A stretch of 61,925 nucleotides of DNA, taken from assembly GCF_028858535.1 (NCBI RefSeq), contig NZ_JAPMOU010000033.1, forward strand, positions 1 through 61,925, in the 5' to 3' direction. The notes under the pieces are model-generated. The model saw only the letters and a list, made by a program, of their open reading frames with translations, did no database searches and was not told the DNA's origin. How positions within the stretch are numbered: position 1 is the first letter of the stretch; every line of letters starts with the position of its first letter. The position numbers were made by a program, and so were the translations under genes. Of the stretch, positions 23,329 to 32,811 are shown piece by piece. The DNA is from Spartinivicinus poritis. GTDB taxonomy: Bacteria > Pseudomonadota > Gammaproteobacteria > Pseudomonadales > Zooshikellaceae.

Positions 23329-25785
23329 TTATTTTTTCTCTAACTTAATACTATCGACATAAAAATCAACTTTTGGCTCAGGACCAAAAATATACAGCTC
23401 TGCCGTTTTAAGTTTGCCTTTTGGTTTTAAATTAAAATCGGCTGCTAGCTCGTACCACTTATCTCCTTTGGGAAGCTTCATGTTATTTATACGCTGCCAA
23501 TGGTAGCCATCGTCATCTACATAAAATAACTGTACATCCAGCATTTGGCCTGACTTCGCATCCGCTCCCAAGCTCGCAGAAAGTGAAATTTTATAGTCTG
23601 TATTTGCTTTTAAAATATCGTTAGTTTTCAGTGACAGGCCCGCATACCAATGGTTACGATCGGTTACTTGAACACTCCACTGGCCTTGATGGCTCATTTT
23701 ATTCGTACGCTCAAGCTTGCCCATTTTAAATGCAGATTGCCATCCATTTAAATCATTTTCAAAGCCATGCTCAAACACCTTGTTATCATCAGGCTTCGGG
23801 TCTGGGTCTGGATTAGGTTTATCATTGATTGGAGAAATTTTCACCTCATCAATTAACAATGCTTTATCAGCTTTAGGGCCAAATAAGACAATATAAGCTG
23901 CTGTTACTTTACCCAATGTATTAACTTTAAATTGTTTTTTCAGCTCCTTAACATTTTCATCTACCTGATTAATGGCTAAATACTGGTAATAGTAAGCACC
24001 CAAATCATTTTTTAACAATAAAGTGACCATTGCTAAATCTTTTTCAGCTCCTTTAGGTAGTTTTACCTTAGCGCTAAATAGATACTCTTTATTTTCTTCT
24101 AATGGTTTTGCTAGTTTTTGTAATGCCCCATCATAATATTGTTTACGGTCAGTCACCTTAAGCCAATTATCTAGCCCACAGTCTTTTTTCATTTGCTCAA
24201 CAGCATGTTTAATTGATTTGGTATAAAAGCGCTTCCAGGGGTTGAGTTCATTAAAGTCTGGTTCTCTAATTAAATTATCCTTCACCAAGTCAGGCTTTTT
24301 ACACATAGGGTTGGGTTTTGGATCTGGCTTAGGATCGGGTTTTGGGTCTGGCTTAGGATCAGGTTTTGGATCCGGCTTAGGATCAGGTTTTGGGTCCGGC
24401 TTAGGATCAGGTTTTGGGTCCGGCTTAGGATCAGGTTTTGGGTCCGGCTTAGGATCGGGTTTTGGGTCCGGCTTAGGATCGGGTTTTGGGTCCGGATTAG
24501 GATCGGGTTTTGGGTCCGGCTTAGGATCAGGTTTTGGGTCCGGTTTCGGATTAGGGTTATTAATATCATCTGGAAAAGGGATAGTGTGCTTCCGTCGGCT
24601 AGACATTTCTGCCGCACGCTCTTTCCATAACCGCACTAAATTTGCCGTATTTTTATCACCGAGGGGTAAACCATTAGCATCTTTAATATCAGGGTTTGAA
24701 TAAAAGTTGGAAGAATTTCCACACATATGGGTACGGGTTTTACCGTTATTGTAACCAAATGCATACGGCCACCGTTTCGCTTTATCTGCCTCATAACAGT
24801 GCCAGCCCCCTACGTTATGGCCTACTTCATGACGCCAGGCATTCGGCCATGGCGCACCAACTACTTGGGTATAACCCGTTACCCCTGCCCATCCTGCAGT
24901 ACTATCTGGATGTTTAGTAGGCATTTGCACTACACCGACTAAATCAGGGGCATACTTTTCTACATCAGCTGCAAACCACTTTTCAACTTTACCTAATACA
25001 TCACCAATAACACCTGGATTTTGATCGGTTATACCAATCCCCACTAGCCTTAACTTAATATTATTAACGCCTGAGTTTGTCAAACCGTTATTTACAGAAG
25101 CCACATACTTTTCTGCCTCTGCTTTAGGATCACCCACTTTGCTTGCTGCCTGATTGGAAAAACCAAGATATACATCGATAATGAAATTACCTTTTTTGTC
25201 GGTTTCACCTTTAGCCGTTTTATCTCTACCTTGGAACTCAGCCACTTGCCAGTTTTGAGCAGGTAGTACATGCTGGTCTAGCATTTCAGGCATTCGCTGC
25301 TTGCTGATCGTGTATCGGCCATTTTCATTTGGCTGTACTAAATAGCTATCATATTCAGTTTCAATCAGCCCTGTTAGCTTATTGGTGTCGTGGTTAATTG
25401 TGAAAATAACATTGCTATAGTTTTTAATATGATCAAAACCACTATCAAACACATATCCATAAATAATTTCTACATTATTAGTAGTCGACTGCTCCCGTCG
25501 CTTCACCTGCAGATTAAATGATTCTCCTGAAAATAAATTCAGCGTTGTTTGCTCTGGAAAAACTATTTTTCCATCCACAGTTTCAAGCTGCAGATCAACT
25601 TCTCGTTTCGCCTGTGTGTATTCAGCCTCAGCCTTAGAGATAGAGCCATACTGCTGATAACTACCATTAATTGGTGAGAACAGGTCTTCAGTCGCTGACA
25701 CATTTATAACAGTTGCAGCAGCTTGAGAAACCAAAACTGCCGAAAGCAGCACAGTGATAGGTGACTTTTTATTTTTTAGTCTCAT
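23329..25785 (-). CDS. secreted metzincin metallopeptidase with DPKP linker and carbohydrate-binding-like domains
   Basis: About 818 residues from ATG 25785. The frame is open to 25860, and Met at 25800 is also possible; none has a strong ribosome-binding site. A signal peptide (SPITVLLSAVLVSQAAA) is followed by a beta-rich N-domain. The catalytic motif HEVGHNVGGWHC gives the three zinc His and catalytic Glu of metzincins. Then comes a long DPKP repeat, then two domains resembling CBM4/9-type carbohydrate-binding modules (NLIREPDFNELNPWKRF; EHGFENDLNGW...TDRNHWYAG). It probably degrades host or extracellular protein while bound to glycan. Export is by Sec and then a type II system not seen here. 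Confidence 0.82.
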   Translation of the reverse strand: MRLKNKKSPITVLLSAVLVSQAAATVINVSATEDLFSPINGSYQQYGSISKAEAEYTQAKREVDLQLETVDGKIVFPEQTTLNLFSGESFNLQVKRREQSTTNNVEIIYGYVFDSGFDHIKNYSNVIFTINHDTNKLTGLIETEYDSYLVQPNENGRYTISKQRMPEMLDQHVLPAQNWQVAEFQGRDKTAKGETDKKGNFIIDVYLGFSNQAASKVGDPKAEAEKYVASVNNGLTNSGVNNIKLRLVGIGITDQNPGVIGDVLGKVEKWFAADVEKYAPDLVGVVQMPTKHPDSTAGWAGVTGYTQVVGAPWPNAWRHEVGHNVGGWHCYEADKAKRWPYAFGYNNGKTRTHMCGNSSNFYSNPDIKDANGLPLGDKNTANLVRLWKERAAEMSSRRKHTIPFPDDINNPNPKPDPKPDPKPDPKPDPNPDPKPDPKPDPKPDPKPDPKPDPKPDPKPDPKPDPKPDPKPDPKPDPKPDPKPDPKPDPKPNPMCKKPDLVKDNLIREPDFNELNPWKRFYTKSIKHAVEQMKKDCGLDNWLKVTDRKQYYDGALQKLAKPLEENKEYLFSAKVKLPKGAEKDLAMVTLLLKNDLGAYYYQYLAINQVDENVKELKKQFKVNTLGKVTAAYIVLFGPKADKALLIDEVKISPINDKPNPDPDPKPDDNKVFEHGFENDLNGWQSAFKMGKLERTNKMSHQGQWSVQVTDRNHWYAGLSLKTNDILKANTDYKISLSASLGADAKSGQMLDVQLFYVDDDGYHWQRINNMKLPKGDKWYELAADFNLKPKGKLKTAELYIFGPEPKVDFYVDSIKLEKK
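24311..24556 (-). repeat. tandem repeat encoding a DPKP linker
   Basis: About ten near-identical 24-base units (read on the + strand, GGATCAGGTTTTGGGTCCGG plus CTTA), encoding some 20 copies of Asp-Pro-Lys-Pro between the catalytic and binding domains. Units differ at a few third positions (GGATCA/GGATCG). The copy number is likely to vary between strains by slippage. Confidence 0.9.
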
Positions 25786-26010
25786 CGTTGTTTCGCTCAT
25801 GGGTCGGGTCATAGAATGACCATACCCTAACGAAGCAGACGCTAACCCATCGCGAAACAAACCACAGATAGCAAACTAAATTTAATACCTGTAATCGAGT
25901 ATATTAATTTGTAAAACAACTAATCAGAAATTATTAAAACTTTGCCTAGCAGGCTTATGACAAGCTTATGGTTTTGAATATATATTCCTTTATAACGAGA
26001 CTTTTTACAT

Positions 26011-26265
26011 TTAACTTAGCACCTCATTAATTAACTCACGTGCTCGATCAAATATCCCACCATTCAATCCTTCTCTATCTAACAATTGTTTTAGTTTTTC
26101 TGCTTCCTGCTTGGCTTTTTCCTCGTTACTTAACTCACGAGCTCGCTCAATTCTTGTCATAATATGGCTCACCTCAATAGCAACTTGAGACTTGCCAGCA
26201 CCTTTCAATAAGGTAACCAACATTGCTATCAGCACAGCTAAAAGTGCCAACACAAACCAAATCAT
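26011..26265 (-). CDS. small membrane-anchored helical protein, unknown
   Basis: 84 residues: a membrane helix (FVLALLAVLIAMLVTLL), then an amphipathic charged region with a duplicated RARELSNEE/RARELINEV motif. No family is recognised. It lies between the metzincin gene and the rtx exporter operon, on the same strand as both, but 180 bases downstream of the operon and beyond a hairpin. Confidence 0.55.
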   Translation of the reverse strand: MIWFVLALLAVLIAMLVTLLKGAGKSQVAIEVSHIMTRIERARELSNEEKAKQEAEKLKQLLDREGLNGGIFDRARELINEVLS

Positions 26266-26380
26266 ATGCTCCTCTCACTAATCATAAAAAGTAATACTGT
26301 CGAGTATAGTTGAGAAAGCGGCAAGGAAGGCAGATAAGGTGTATTAAATAAAGGATTGAAAGCAGCTCTATTCAAAACGA

Positions 26381-26433
26381 CCTAGTGGTCCATGCGTGAA
26401 GTTGGGTAACAACTTTACGCATGAACCACTAGG
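26381..26433. terminator. long imperfect palindrome downstream of rtxE
   Basis: CCTAGTGGT (26381-26389) pairs with ACCACTAGG (26425-26433). Inside, CATGCGT pairs with ACGCATG and AAGTT with AACTT, making a stem of about 21 pairs with few mismatches. It starts 17 bases from the stop codon of the exporter operon. No U-run follows, so it is either a stabilising 3' hairpin or a factor-assisted terminator. Confidence 0.55.
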
Positions 26434-26449
26434 CTACATTATCAGATGA

Positions 26450-28696
26450 TTAGAACTTAAACGAAGCATTTAAACTAAATGCTGGGGCTTGAGTGGCTGT
26501 GGATTGATTACTTGCAGTATTTGGCTTCGACTGATTACTGGCTGTTTGCAGCTCCCATAACTCTGCATAATGACCACCAGATTTTACCAACTCGCTATGG
26601 GTGCCTTGCTCCGCAATTTCACCTTTATCTAACACCAAAATATTGTCGCAATGCTGTAAAGCATTTAAGCGGTGAGCAATGACTATAATCGTTCGCCCTT
26701 TAGCAATTGCAGGCATATTCTCCAGAATAGTTTGCTCAGATTCATAATCCAAAGCGCTAGTTGCTTCATCCATAATCAAGATTTTCGGGTCATTAATCAG
26801 TGCCCGAGCAATTGCCACTCGCTGTCGTTGACCGCCAGATAGATTTCCACCACGTTCTCCAACTGGTGTATCATAACCTCCTTGTAACTCACCGATAAAC
26901 TCATGGGCACCCGCTAATTTAGCCGCATTAATCATATCCTCCTCAGTGGCTGAGGGGTTACTGATTATAATGTTTTCTCGAATAGTGCCATTAAATAAAA
27001 AGCTTTCTTGCAGTACCACACCCGTATTTTGCCTTAATAAAGCAGGGTCTATTAGAGCTAAATCCATTCCATCCACTAATACCTGACCGCTTTGTGGCAC
27101 ATATAAGCGCTGTACCAGTTTAGTGATAGTACTTTTACCTGAGCCAGAACGCCCCGTTAAACCAATCATTTGTCCTGCTTTTACTGTTAAGTCAAGACGC
27201 CTTAAGGCTTCAGGCGCATCGTCATGATAGCGAAAAGTCACTTTACGTAATTCAATTTCACCTTCAATAGTAGGCTGAGAAGTTTTGCCTGCTTGAATAT
27301 TATTTTCGGCAGGATGATGCATAATATCACCAACCCGCCGTAAGGATATGGAAGCCTGCTGGAACTCTTGCCAAACTTGCGCGAGTCTTAACACTGGCAT
27401 CGTCACATGGCCAGCCAGCATATTAAAGGCCACTAGCTCACCCACTGTCAGCTTACCTTCAAGCACTAGTTTAACACCAAACCATAAGAGTAATGCTGAA
27501 AATAGTTTTTGAATTAAACCAATTCCCTGCCCAGCAATATTACCAAGCAGCGAAGTGCTAAACGCTGATTTAACATAATTGGCTAATTTTTCATCCCACT
27601 GCTTATTGAATTGTGGCTCTGTTGCAGAGGTTTTGATGGTTTCAATACCAGTCACTGTTTCAGTTAAGAATGCAGTGTTATCAGCATTTTTTTCGTATTG
27701 CCGCTGTACTCGTTGGCGTAAGCTTGGCGTTATACACAACCAAAACCCAGCATAAATAACAAAAGAACCAATAACCAACCAGGCTAATAATGGCGCATAA
27801 CTAAACATGACCGCCATAAACACACCAACAAATAATAAGTCCAACACTAAAGTTAGTGCTGTGCCTGTCATGAAGCTGCGTACTTGATCCATTTCCCGAA
27901 TTCGCGCAATAATTTCACCGGTTTGCCGAGTACGGAAAAAAGCTAACGGAAGCCCTATTAAATGCTGGTAGACATAGCTGGTCAACTCCGAGTTGACCCG
28001 GCTGGCCAAGTGGGAAAAGACAATGGAGCGAATAAAGGTAAAAATAGGCTCAAATAAAGCCAAACTGAGTAAGCCAATGGCTAATACATGCAAGCTAGAT
28101 AAACCGCGACTCACCAATACCTTATCAATGACCGTTTGAAATAGAAATGGCGTGACTAGAGCAAATAGCTGCAAGAATATGGAGACGATCATAACGTCAC
28201 GAAATTGCTTGCGATACTTTTTGATAAACTGCCAGAACCACTGAAAGCCAAAGGGTAATGCATTCACTTTTACCACATCAGACTTATTCAATAACATCAC
28301 TTGCAGTTTTTCTATTATCAGTAATGCTTTAACACTGATATTAACTACTTGCTGTGTTTTACCATTAAAAAGCTGCCAGCTGTTACTTTCGGCATCATTT
28401 TTTTCTAATACCCAATAATGCCCTTGCCAAAACAATATGGCAGGTACCGGTATTTTTTCTAGCGCTTTGGTTTCAATTGTCTGCCATTTAGACTTAAAAC
28501 CATAACGCCCTGCACAACGTGCTATATCCAGCTCATCGTAAGCAGATTCATAGTTGCCATGACGATGCTGCAACTGTTGTGCATCAATAGCAATATCAAA
28601 TAACTGACCTACCCTAACTAAACAACTAATGGCTGACTGGGTTTTGAGTTGGTTCAGTGCGGTATCCTGCTGATCTTGTTGCTGCTCCTGCTGCAT
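26450..28696 (-). CDS. rtxE: type I secretion ABC transporter, RtxE-like
   Basis: 748 residues. A degenerate C39-like domain (about 1-150, with no catalytic Cys) is followed by six membrane helices and an ATPase domain: Walker A GRSGSGKST, signature LSGGQRQRVAIARAL and Walker B ILIMDEATSALD. A Gln/Ser/Asn-rich tail of about 35 residues is unusual for the family. It is the last gene of a rtxB-rtxD-rtxE order, the layout of the two-ATPase MARTX exporter of Vibrio. It starts 1 base after rtxD ends. Likely function: export of a large unfolded protein with RtxB and RtxD and an outer-membrane TolC encoded elsewhere. Confidence 0.85.
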   Translation of the reverse strand: MQQEQQQDQQDTALNQLKTQSAISCLVRVGQLFDIAIDAQQLQHRHGNYESAYDELDIARCAGRYGFKSKWQTIETKALEKIPVPAILFWQGHYWVLEKNDAESNSWQLFNGKTQQVVNISVKALLIIEKLQVMLLNKSDVVKVNALPFGFQWFWQFIKKYRKQFRDVMIVSIFLQLFALVTPFLFQTVIDKVLVSRGLSSLHVLAIGLLSLALFEPIFTFIRSIVFSHLASRVNSELTSYVYQHLIGLPLAFFRTRQTGEIIARIREMDQVRSFMTGTALTLVLDLLFVGVFMAVMFSYAPLLAWLVIGSFVIYAGFWLCITPSLRQRVQRQYEKNADNTAFLTETVTGIETIKTSATEPQFNKQWDEKLANYVKSAFSTSLLGNIAGQGIGLIQKLFSALLLWFGVKLVLEGKLTVGELVAFNMLAGHVTMPVLRLAQVWQEFQQASISLRRVGDIMHHPAENNIQAGKTSQPTIEGEIELRKVTFRYHDDAPEALRRLDLTVKAGQMIGLTGRSGSGKSTITKLVQRLYVPQSGQVLVDGMDLALIDPALLRQNTGVVLQESFLFNGTIRENIIISNPSATEEDMINAAKLAGAHEFIGELQGGYDTPVGERGGNLSGGQRQRVAIARALINDPKILIMDEATSALDYESEQTILENMPAIAKGRTIIVIAHRLNALQHCDNILVLDKGEIAEQGTHSELVKSGGHYAELWELQTASNQSKPNTASNQSTATQAPAFSLNASFKF

Positions 28697-28697
28697 A

Positions 28698-30086
28698 TTA
28701 CCGCTCCTTTAATGCTTCTGACTGGTATTCTTGCAAGGGGCTAAGCAAATATTCGATAACCCGCCGCTCACCCGTTTTGATTTCAGCGGTAATCGTCATC
28801 CCTGGAGCTAAGTTAATAGCATGACCATCAACCATTATTTGATCAGTTTCCATTTCTACCCGAGCAGGGAAAACTAATCCTAACTGTTCATTTTCCACTG
28901 CATCTTTAGAAACGTTGCTGATAACACCTCGAATAGTGCCGTATTTAGTATAGGGAAAACTATCAATTTTAATTTCCACTTCCTGACCAGGAATAACAAA
29001 ACCCACATCCTTATTTAGCACTAATGCTTCAGCCTCTAATAATGCATCTTTCGGCACTACTACCATCAGAGTTTGTGCAGGGCTTACCACCCCACCAATG
29101 GTGTGTACAGCCAGCTCCTGAACCACCCCTGTAACCGGTGCAATTAAGGTTTGTAATCTGGCACGCTCTTTTGCTTTAATCAACTCTTGTTGAGATTGAG
29201 AGATGGTTTTTTCCGCTTCAGAAAGCTGTTGGCGCCACTGGCGTTCACGTTCAAATACCGCCTGATTACGACGATCAATAATATTGACTGCCGCAGCTTG
29301 TAGCTCTAATAATCGACTGCCTAAAACCGCTAAATCCGTCTCCAATTGTAGTTTTTCTTCTTCTAACTCTAGATATTGTATTTTTGGAAAAGCATCGCGT
29401 TTAACCAGGGAGTCCTGTGCAGCTAATCGTTTTTTAATGCTTTTTAAGACTTTTTTACGGCTAACCAGCTCTGTTTGTGTAGATGTTTGCTGAGCCTGGT
29501 TTTGCTTAATTTCACTGGCATAGGTTTTTTTAATGGCTTGTTTTTCACCATATTGACTCATCATCAATTGCTTAGCTTCTTCAGTTTGATTCAGCATTGC
29601 ATCTTTTGGTGGAGTAAAGTTTTGCTTGGGGTTATCACTTAATAATGCCCGCAATCGAGCTGCATCCAACTGGGCAAATAACAACTGCTCTTTCAAACGC
29701 TGAGTATCTGCTACAGCGCCCGTGGGGTTTAACTCAATTAATACATCACCCTTTTTAACACTTTGCCCATCACGTACATGAATCGCAGAAATGACCGCTG
29801 TTTCAAGAGGCTGAATGACTTTGGTTCGGCTGCTTACCATCACCTTACCAGTAGCACTGGCAATAATATCGATGTGCCCCAAGCTTGCCCATAAGACAGT
29901 TAAAAACAATAAACCGCAAATTCCCCAGGCAATTTTACGAGATAATGGTGCAGGCGGTTTATCAGTTACTTCTAAATAAGCAGGCAAAAATTCGTATTCA
30001 TGCCGCTGCCGTTTAACTGGCGCTGGCTCGTCTTTTAATTGCTGGTAAGCCGCAGCGGCTGTTTTTACATGTTTTCCAATACTCAT
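28698..30086 (-). CDS. rtxD: type I secretion membrane-fusion protein, RtxD/HlyD-like
   Basis: 462 residues from ATG 30086. The frame is open to 30140, but earlier starts overlap rtxB. The N-terminal cytoplasmic part (about 1-50) precedes one membrane helix (IAWGICGLLFLTVLWASLGHIDI). Then come a biotinyl-lipoyl half (GQSVKKGDVLIELNPTGA), a long coiled-coil (about 150-330) and the C-terminal HlyD barrel (FPYTKYGTIRGVISNVS). It links the two ABC proteins to the outer-membrane channel. It lies between two ATPase genes, 13 bases after rtxB and 1 base before rtxE. Confidence 0.85.
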   Translation of the reverse strand: MSIGKHVKTAAAAYQQLKDEPAPVKRQRHEYEFLPAYLEVTDKPPAPLSRKIAWGICGLLFLTVLWASLGHIDIIASATGKVMVSSRTKVIQPLETAVISAIHVRDGQSVKKGDVLIELNPTGAVADTQRLKEQLLFAQLDAARLRALLSDNPKQNFTPPKDAMLNQTEEAKQLMMSQYGEKQAIKKTYASEIKQNQAQQTSTQTELVSRKKVLKSIKKRLAAQDSLVKRDAFPKIQYLELEEEKLQLETDLAVLGSRLLELQAAAVNIIDRRNQAVFERERQWRQQLSEAEKTISQSQQELIKAKERARLQTLIAPVTGVVQELAVHTIGGVVSPAQTLMVVVPKDALLEAEALVLNKDVGFVIPGQEVEIKIDSFPYTKYGTIRGVISNVSKDAVENEQLGLVFPARVEMETDQIMVDGHAINLAPGMTITAEIKTGERRVIEYLLSPLQEYQSEALKER

Positions 30087-30099
30087 ATTTACTACCCAA

Positions 30100-32235
30100 T
30101 CACACTCGCTGCATTGACCATAACTTGGCATAACAACCATTAGCTGCCATTAGCTGATCATGGTTGCCTGCTTCTACTATCTGTCCTTTATCAACGGCAA
30201 TAATTCGATCACAGGCTTTAACCGTTGATAAACGATGAGCAATAACGATGACTGTACGCCCTTGACAAATATCAGCCATATTTTCTTGAATGACCGCCTG
30301 GGAAATATCATCCAGCGCACTAGTGGCTTCATCAAAAATTAATATCGCCGGGTCATTTAATAAGGCTCGGGCAATGGCAACCCGCTGGCGCTGGCCACCT
30401 GACAGGGAAGAGCCATTTTCGGCTAAAACCGTGTCATAGCCATCAGGCAGTTCAATAATAAATTCGTGGGCACCGGCTAACTTTGCTGCTCTCATCACCT
30501 GATCCATCGTAGCTGCCGGTTGGCTAAGTGCAATATTGTCACGTACTGTTCGGTTAAATAAATAATTCTCCTGCAGTACAACACCAATATGACTACGCAT
30601 AGAGTTAGGATCTAACTGCCTAATATCTTGCCCATCTAGCAGCAGCCGGCCACGCTCAGGGATATACAACCGTTGAATCAGCTTTGTTAAAGTGCTTTTT
30701 CCTGAACCAGAAGGCCCCACCACTCCAATTAATTCACCTGGCTGAATAGTGAGTGACATTTCATTAATAACTGGTGGTAAATCGGGTCGATAACGAAAAA
30801 TGACATTATCGATATCAATGCGCCCTTTGGGTTTCTCTAATAAACGAGCACTTTCTTTATTTTGCTCTGGTACTGTATTTAACACATCCCCTAGACGGTC
30901 CACTGATACCCTGGCCTGAACAAACTGTTGCCATAATTCTGCTAAACGAATCACTGGTTGGCTGACATGATTAGCCATCATATTAAAGGCAATTAACTGA
31001 CCAATAGATAGCTCTAGATCAATTACCATTCTTGCCCCAAACCATAAGACCAGCACCATGGTGACTTTTTGAATCATCTGTACACCTTGGCTGGTTAGCA
31101 CTTGTAACCACTGCACCTGATAGTTGGCTTTTACATAGTCATGGGTTTGGCTTTCCCAACGACGCTGCAGTTGAGGCTCTAAGGAGAGGCTTTTAACCGT
31201 TTCTACCCCACTAACCGTTTCAGTTAAAAAGGCATTATTAATTGCCCCACATTGAAACAGATTTTCAATTCGGCTTTGTAACGGGTTAGTGATTAAAACA
31301 GATAATCCAATATAAAGAGGCACTGACAATAAGACTAACGTTGCTAAAAAGAATGAGTAATAGTACATCACCGCAAAAAATACGATGGTAAAGGTTAAAT
31401 CCACTAATAACGTCAGGCCAGCTCCAGTGATAAATTCACGGATAGTGTCTAACTCTCGAATCCGCATGACTGTTACCCCGACACTGCGGGATTTAAAATA
31501 AATAAGTGGTAAATTCAATAAATGCTTGAATAACTGGCTGCCTAATTGTACATCAATTCGCGTGGTGGTATGGGCAAATAAATATTCACGCAGCCCCTTT
31601 AGTACAATTTCAAAAATCGCCACAACAACCAAAACAATAACCAACACATCCAGTGTAGATAGCGCCTGGTGCACCAATACCTTATCCATCACCACCTGGA
31701 AAAATAAAGGCGACACCAAAGCCACCACTTGCAAAAAGAAAGCAGCTATAATGACTTCCTTTAGCAGCTTGCGGTGACGGATAAATTCAGGAATAAACCA
31801 GCTAATATCAAATTTTCGCTTCGCCCCGTCAGCAACAATTTTGCTTGACACTGAAATAATCGGGCCTTGCCACATTTGTTCTAGCGCAGTAATTTCTACT
31901 ACTTCTGGGCGACCTACAGAGGGCCGTTGGATCAATGCTTGTTTATCATTCAGCTTAAGCAATAAACAATATTCACCTTCTGTCGATAAAAACAGCAGCG
32001 GTAATTCTAGACCAGTCATTTTCTCTGCTTTAGCCGCAGTTAATTTAGCTCTTAGCTGCAACTGTCGTGCAAATTGTTTAGTGGCTTGTTTGATTGGTAA
32101 ACTAGAGAGCTCATTCACTAGCGCTTCATGCTGCTTTGGATCTTCAACTGCTTGTAATAATACAGCGATAGTCAGCATCCCTTGCAGGGCTGTTAGCGTG
32201 GTTTGACTATCTTCAGCGGTAGGCTGATACTTCAT
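30100..32235 (-). CDS. rtxB: type I secretion ABC transporter, RtxB/HlyB-like
   Basis: 711 residues, the usual HlyB/RtxB length. The N-terminal C39-like domain (about 1-140) lacks the protease Cys and so recognises rather than cleaves its substrate. The membrane domain spans about 150-430. The ATPase has Walker A GPSGSGKST, signature LSGGQRQRV and Walker B LIFDEATSALD. It is the first gene of the three-gene operon. In Vibrio the partner toxin genes are divergent, but here the divergent side carries moaCDE, so no toxin is linked. Confidence 0.87.
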   Translation of the reverse strand: MKYQPTAEDSQTTLTALQGMLTIAVLLQAVEDPKQHEALVNELSSLPIKQATKQFARQLQLRAKLTAAKAEKMTGLELPLLFLSTEGEYCLLLKLNDKQALIQRPSVGRPEVVEITALEQMWQGPIISVSSKIVADGAKRKFDISWFIPEFIRHRKLLKEVIIAAFFLQVVALVSPLFFQVVMDKVLVHQALSTLDVLVIVLVVVAIFEIVLKGLREYLFAHTTTRIDVQLGSQLFKHLLNLPLIYFKSRSVGVTVMRIRELDTIREFITGAGLTLLVDLTFTIVFFAVMYYYSFFLATLVLLSVPLYIGLSVLITNPLQSRIENLFQCGAINNAFLTETVSGVETVKSLSLEPQLQRRWESQTHDYVKANYQVQWLQVLTSQGVQMIQKVTMVLVLWFGARMVIDLELSIGQLIAFNMMANHVSQPVIRLAELWQQFVQARVSVDRLGDVLNTVPEQNKESARLLEKPKGRIDIDNVIFRYRPDLPPVINEMSLTIQPGELIGVVGPSGSGKSTLTKLIQRLYIPERGRLLLDGQDIRQLDPNSMRSHIGVVLQENYLFNRTVRDNIALSQPAATMDQVMRAAKLAGAHEFIIELPDGYDTVLAENGSSLSGGQRQRVAIARALLNDPAILIFDEATSALDDISQAVIQENMADICQGRTVIVIAHRLSTVKACDRIIAVDKGQIVEAGNHDQLMAANGCYAKLWSMQRV

Positions 32236-32675
32236 TCGACTACTCTTAACAACTCAATAATATGTAAAAGCTATTTTGCTTTAGAACCTGCTAAAGCGTA
32301 TTGCAAAAAACGTTATTTCTTTGCAATAAACTCTCTCGGCTATGCTCTAGATATAAGCCACTCTTTGTATTCATCACGCTTATAACGGCACACTGAATTA
32401 TTGACAGCCCAAATTCTGATCAAAATTCACCCAAAAAGCCGGCATATATGAACACAGTCATAATTAAAACACAAACCAAAACACAGCCAGAACCTAGGAG
32501 AAGATCACAGTTCAACCAATCGAATTTGCTCTAAGCATCTACTCCCATACACTTTTTAATTTTAAATCAAAGAGTTAGCAATAGCCTTGAGTTTATAATC
32601 AGGCAAACTCAAAAATACAAAACAAGACGACAATCCTGATGATTTTACCTACAGCCCAATGAGAAAATCAGCTGT
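32236..32675. other. intergenic region upstream of the riboswitch
   Basis: A 440-base gap between divergent units. It must hold the rtxBDE promoter (reverse) and the moaCDE promoter (forward). I see no ORF with a ribosome-binding site. A 28-codon frame at about 32456 lacks one. Confidence 0.35.
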
Positions 32676-32795
32676 TACTCCTGCTTGAGCCAGGTCATTG
32701 CATCGGCAACTACCAATTTAGCCCTTATTATTTATTCTGGTTCCCCTTGCAGCCTGGGCGGTGCTGTATTAAAACAGGCTCAATAGCCAATGTAT
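32676..32795 (+). promoter_or_regulatory. probable molybdenum-cofactor (Moco) riboswitch
   Basis: A structured leader 17 bases upstream of moaC. A closing helix pairs TTGAGCC (32685-32691) with GGCTCAA (32777-32783). Inside it, GGT...ACC (32693-32714) encloses the hairpin TTGC-ATCG-GCAA (32698-32709). A second domain has TTCCCCTTGCAGCCTGGGCGG-type sequence (32741-32761) with CCC/GGG pairing. Position, closing helix and this second-domain sequence resemble the Moco RNA motif found upstream of moa operons. I recall the consensus only partly, so confirmation needs a covariance-model search. Confidence 0.65.
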
Positions 32796-32811
32796 TTAAG
32801 AAGTTATCCTT

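Noticed and set aside
24242..24703. Forward frame encoding Gly-Ser-Gly-Phe repeats opposite the DPKP repeat
   Set aside because: It is the antisense reading of the DPKP repeat in the metzincin gene and has no signal or start site of its own.
23329..32235. Idea that the metzincin is the substrate of the adjacent rtx exporter
   Set aside because: The metzincin has a Sec signal peptide and no C-terminal RTX repeats, so the general secretory route fits better.
32456..32542. 28-codon frame (MNTVIIKTQTKTQ...) upstream of the moa riboswitch
   Set aside because: No ribosome-binding site and low-complexity composition.
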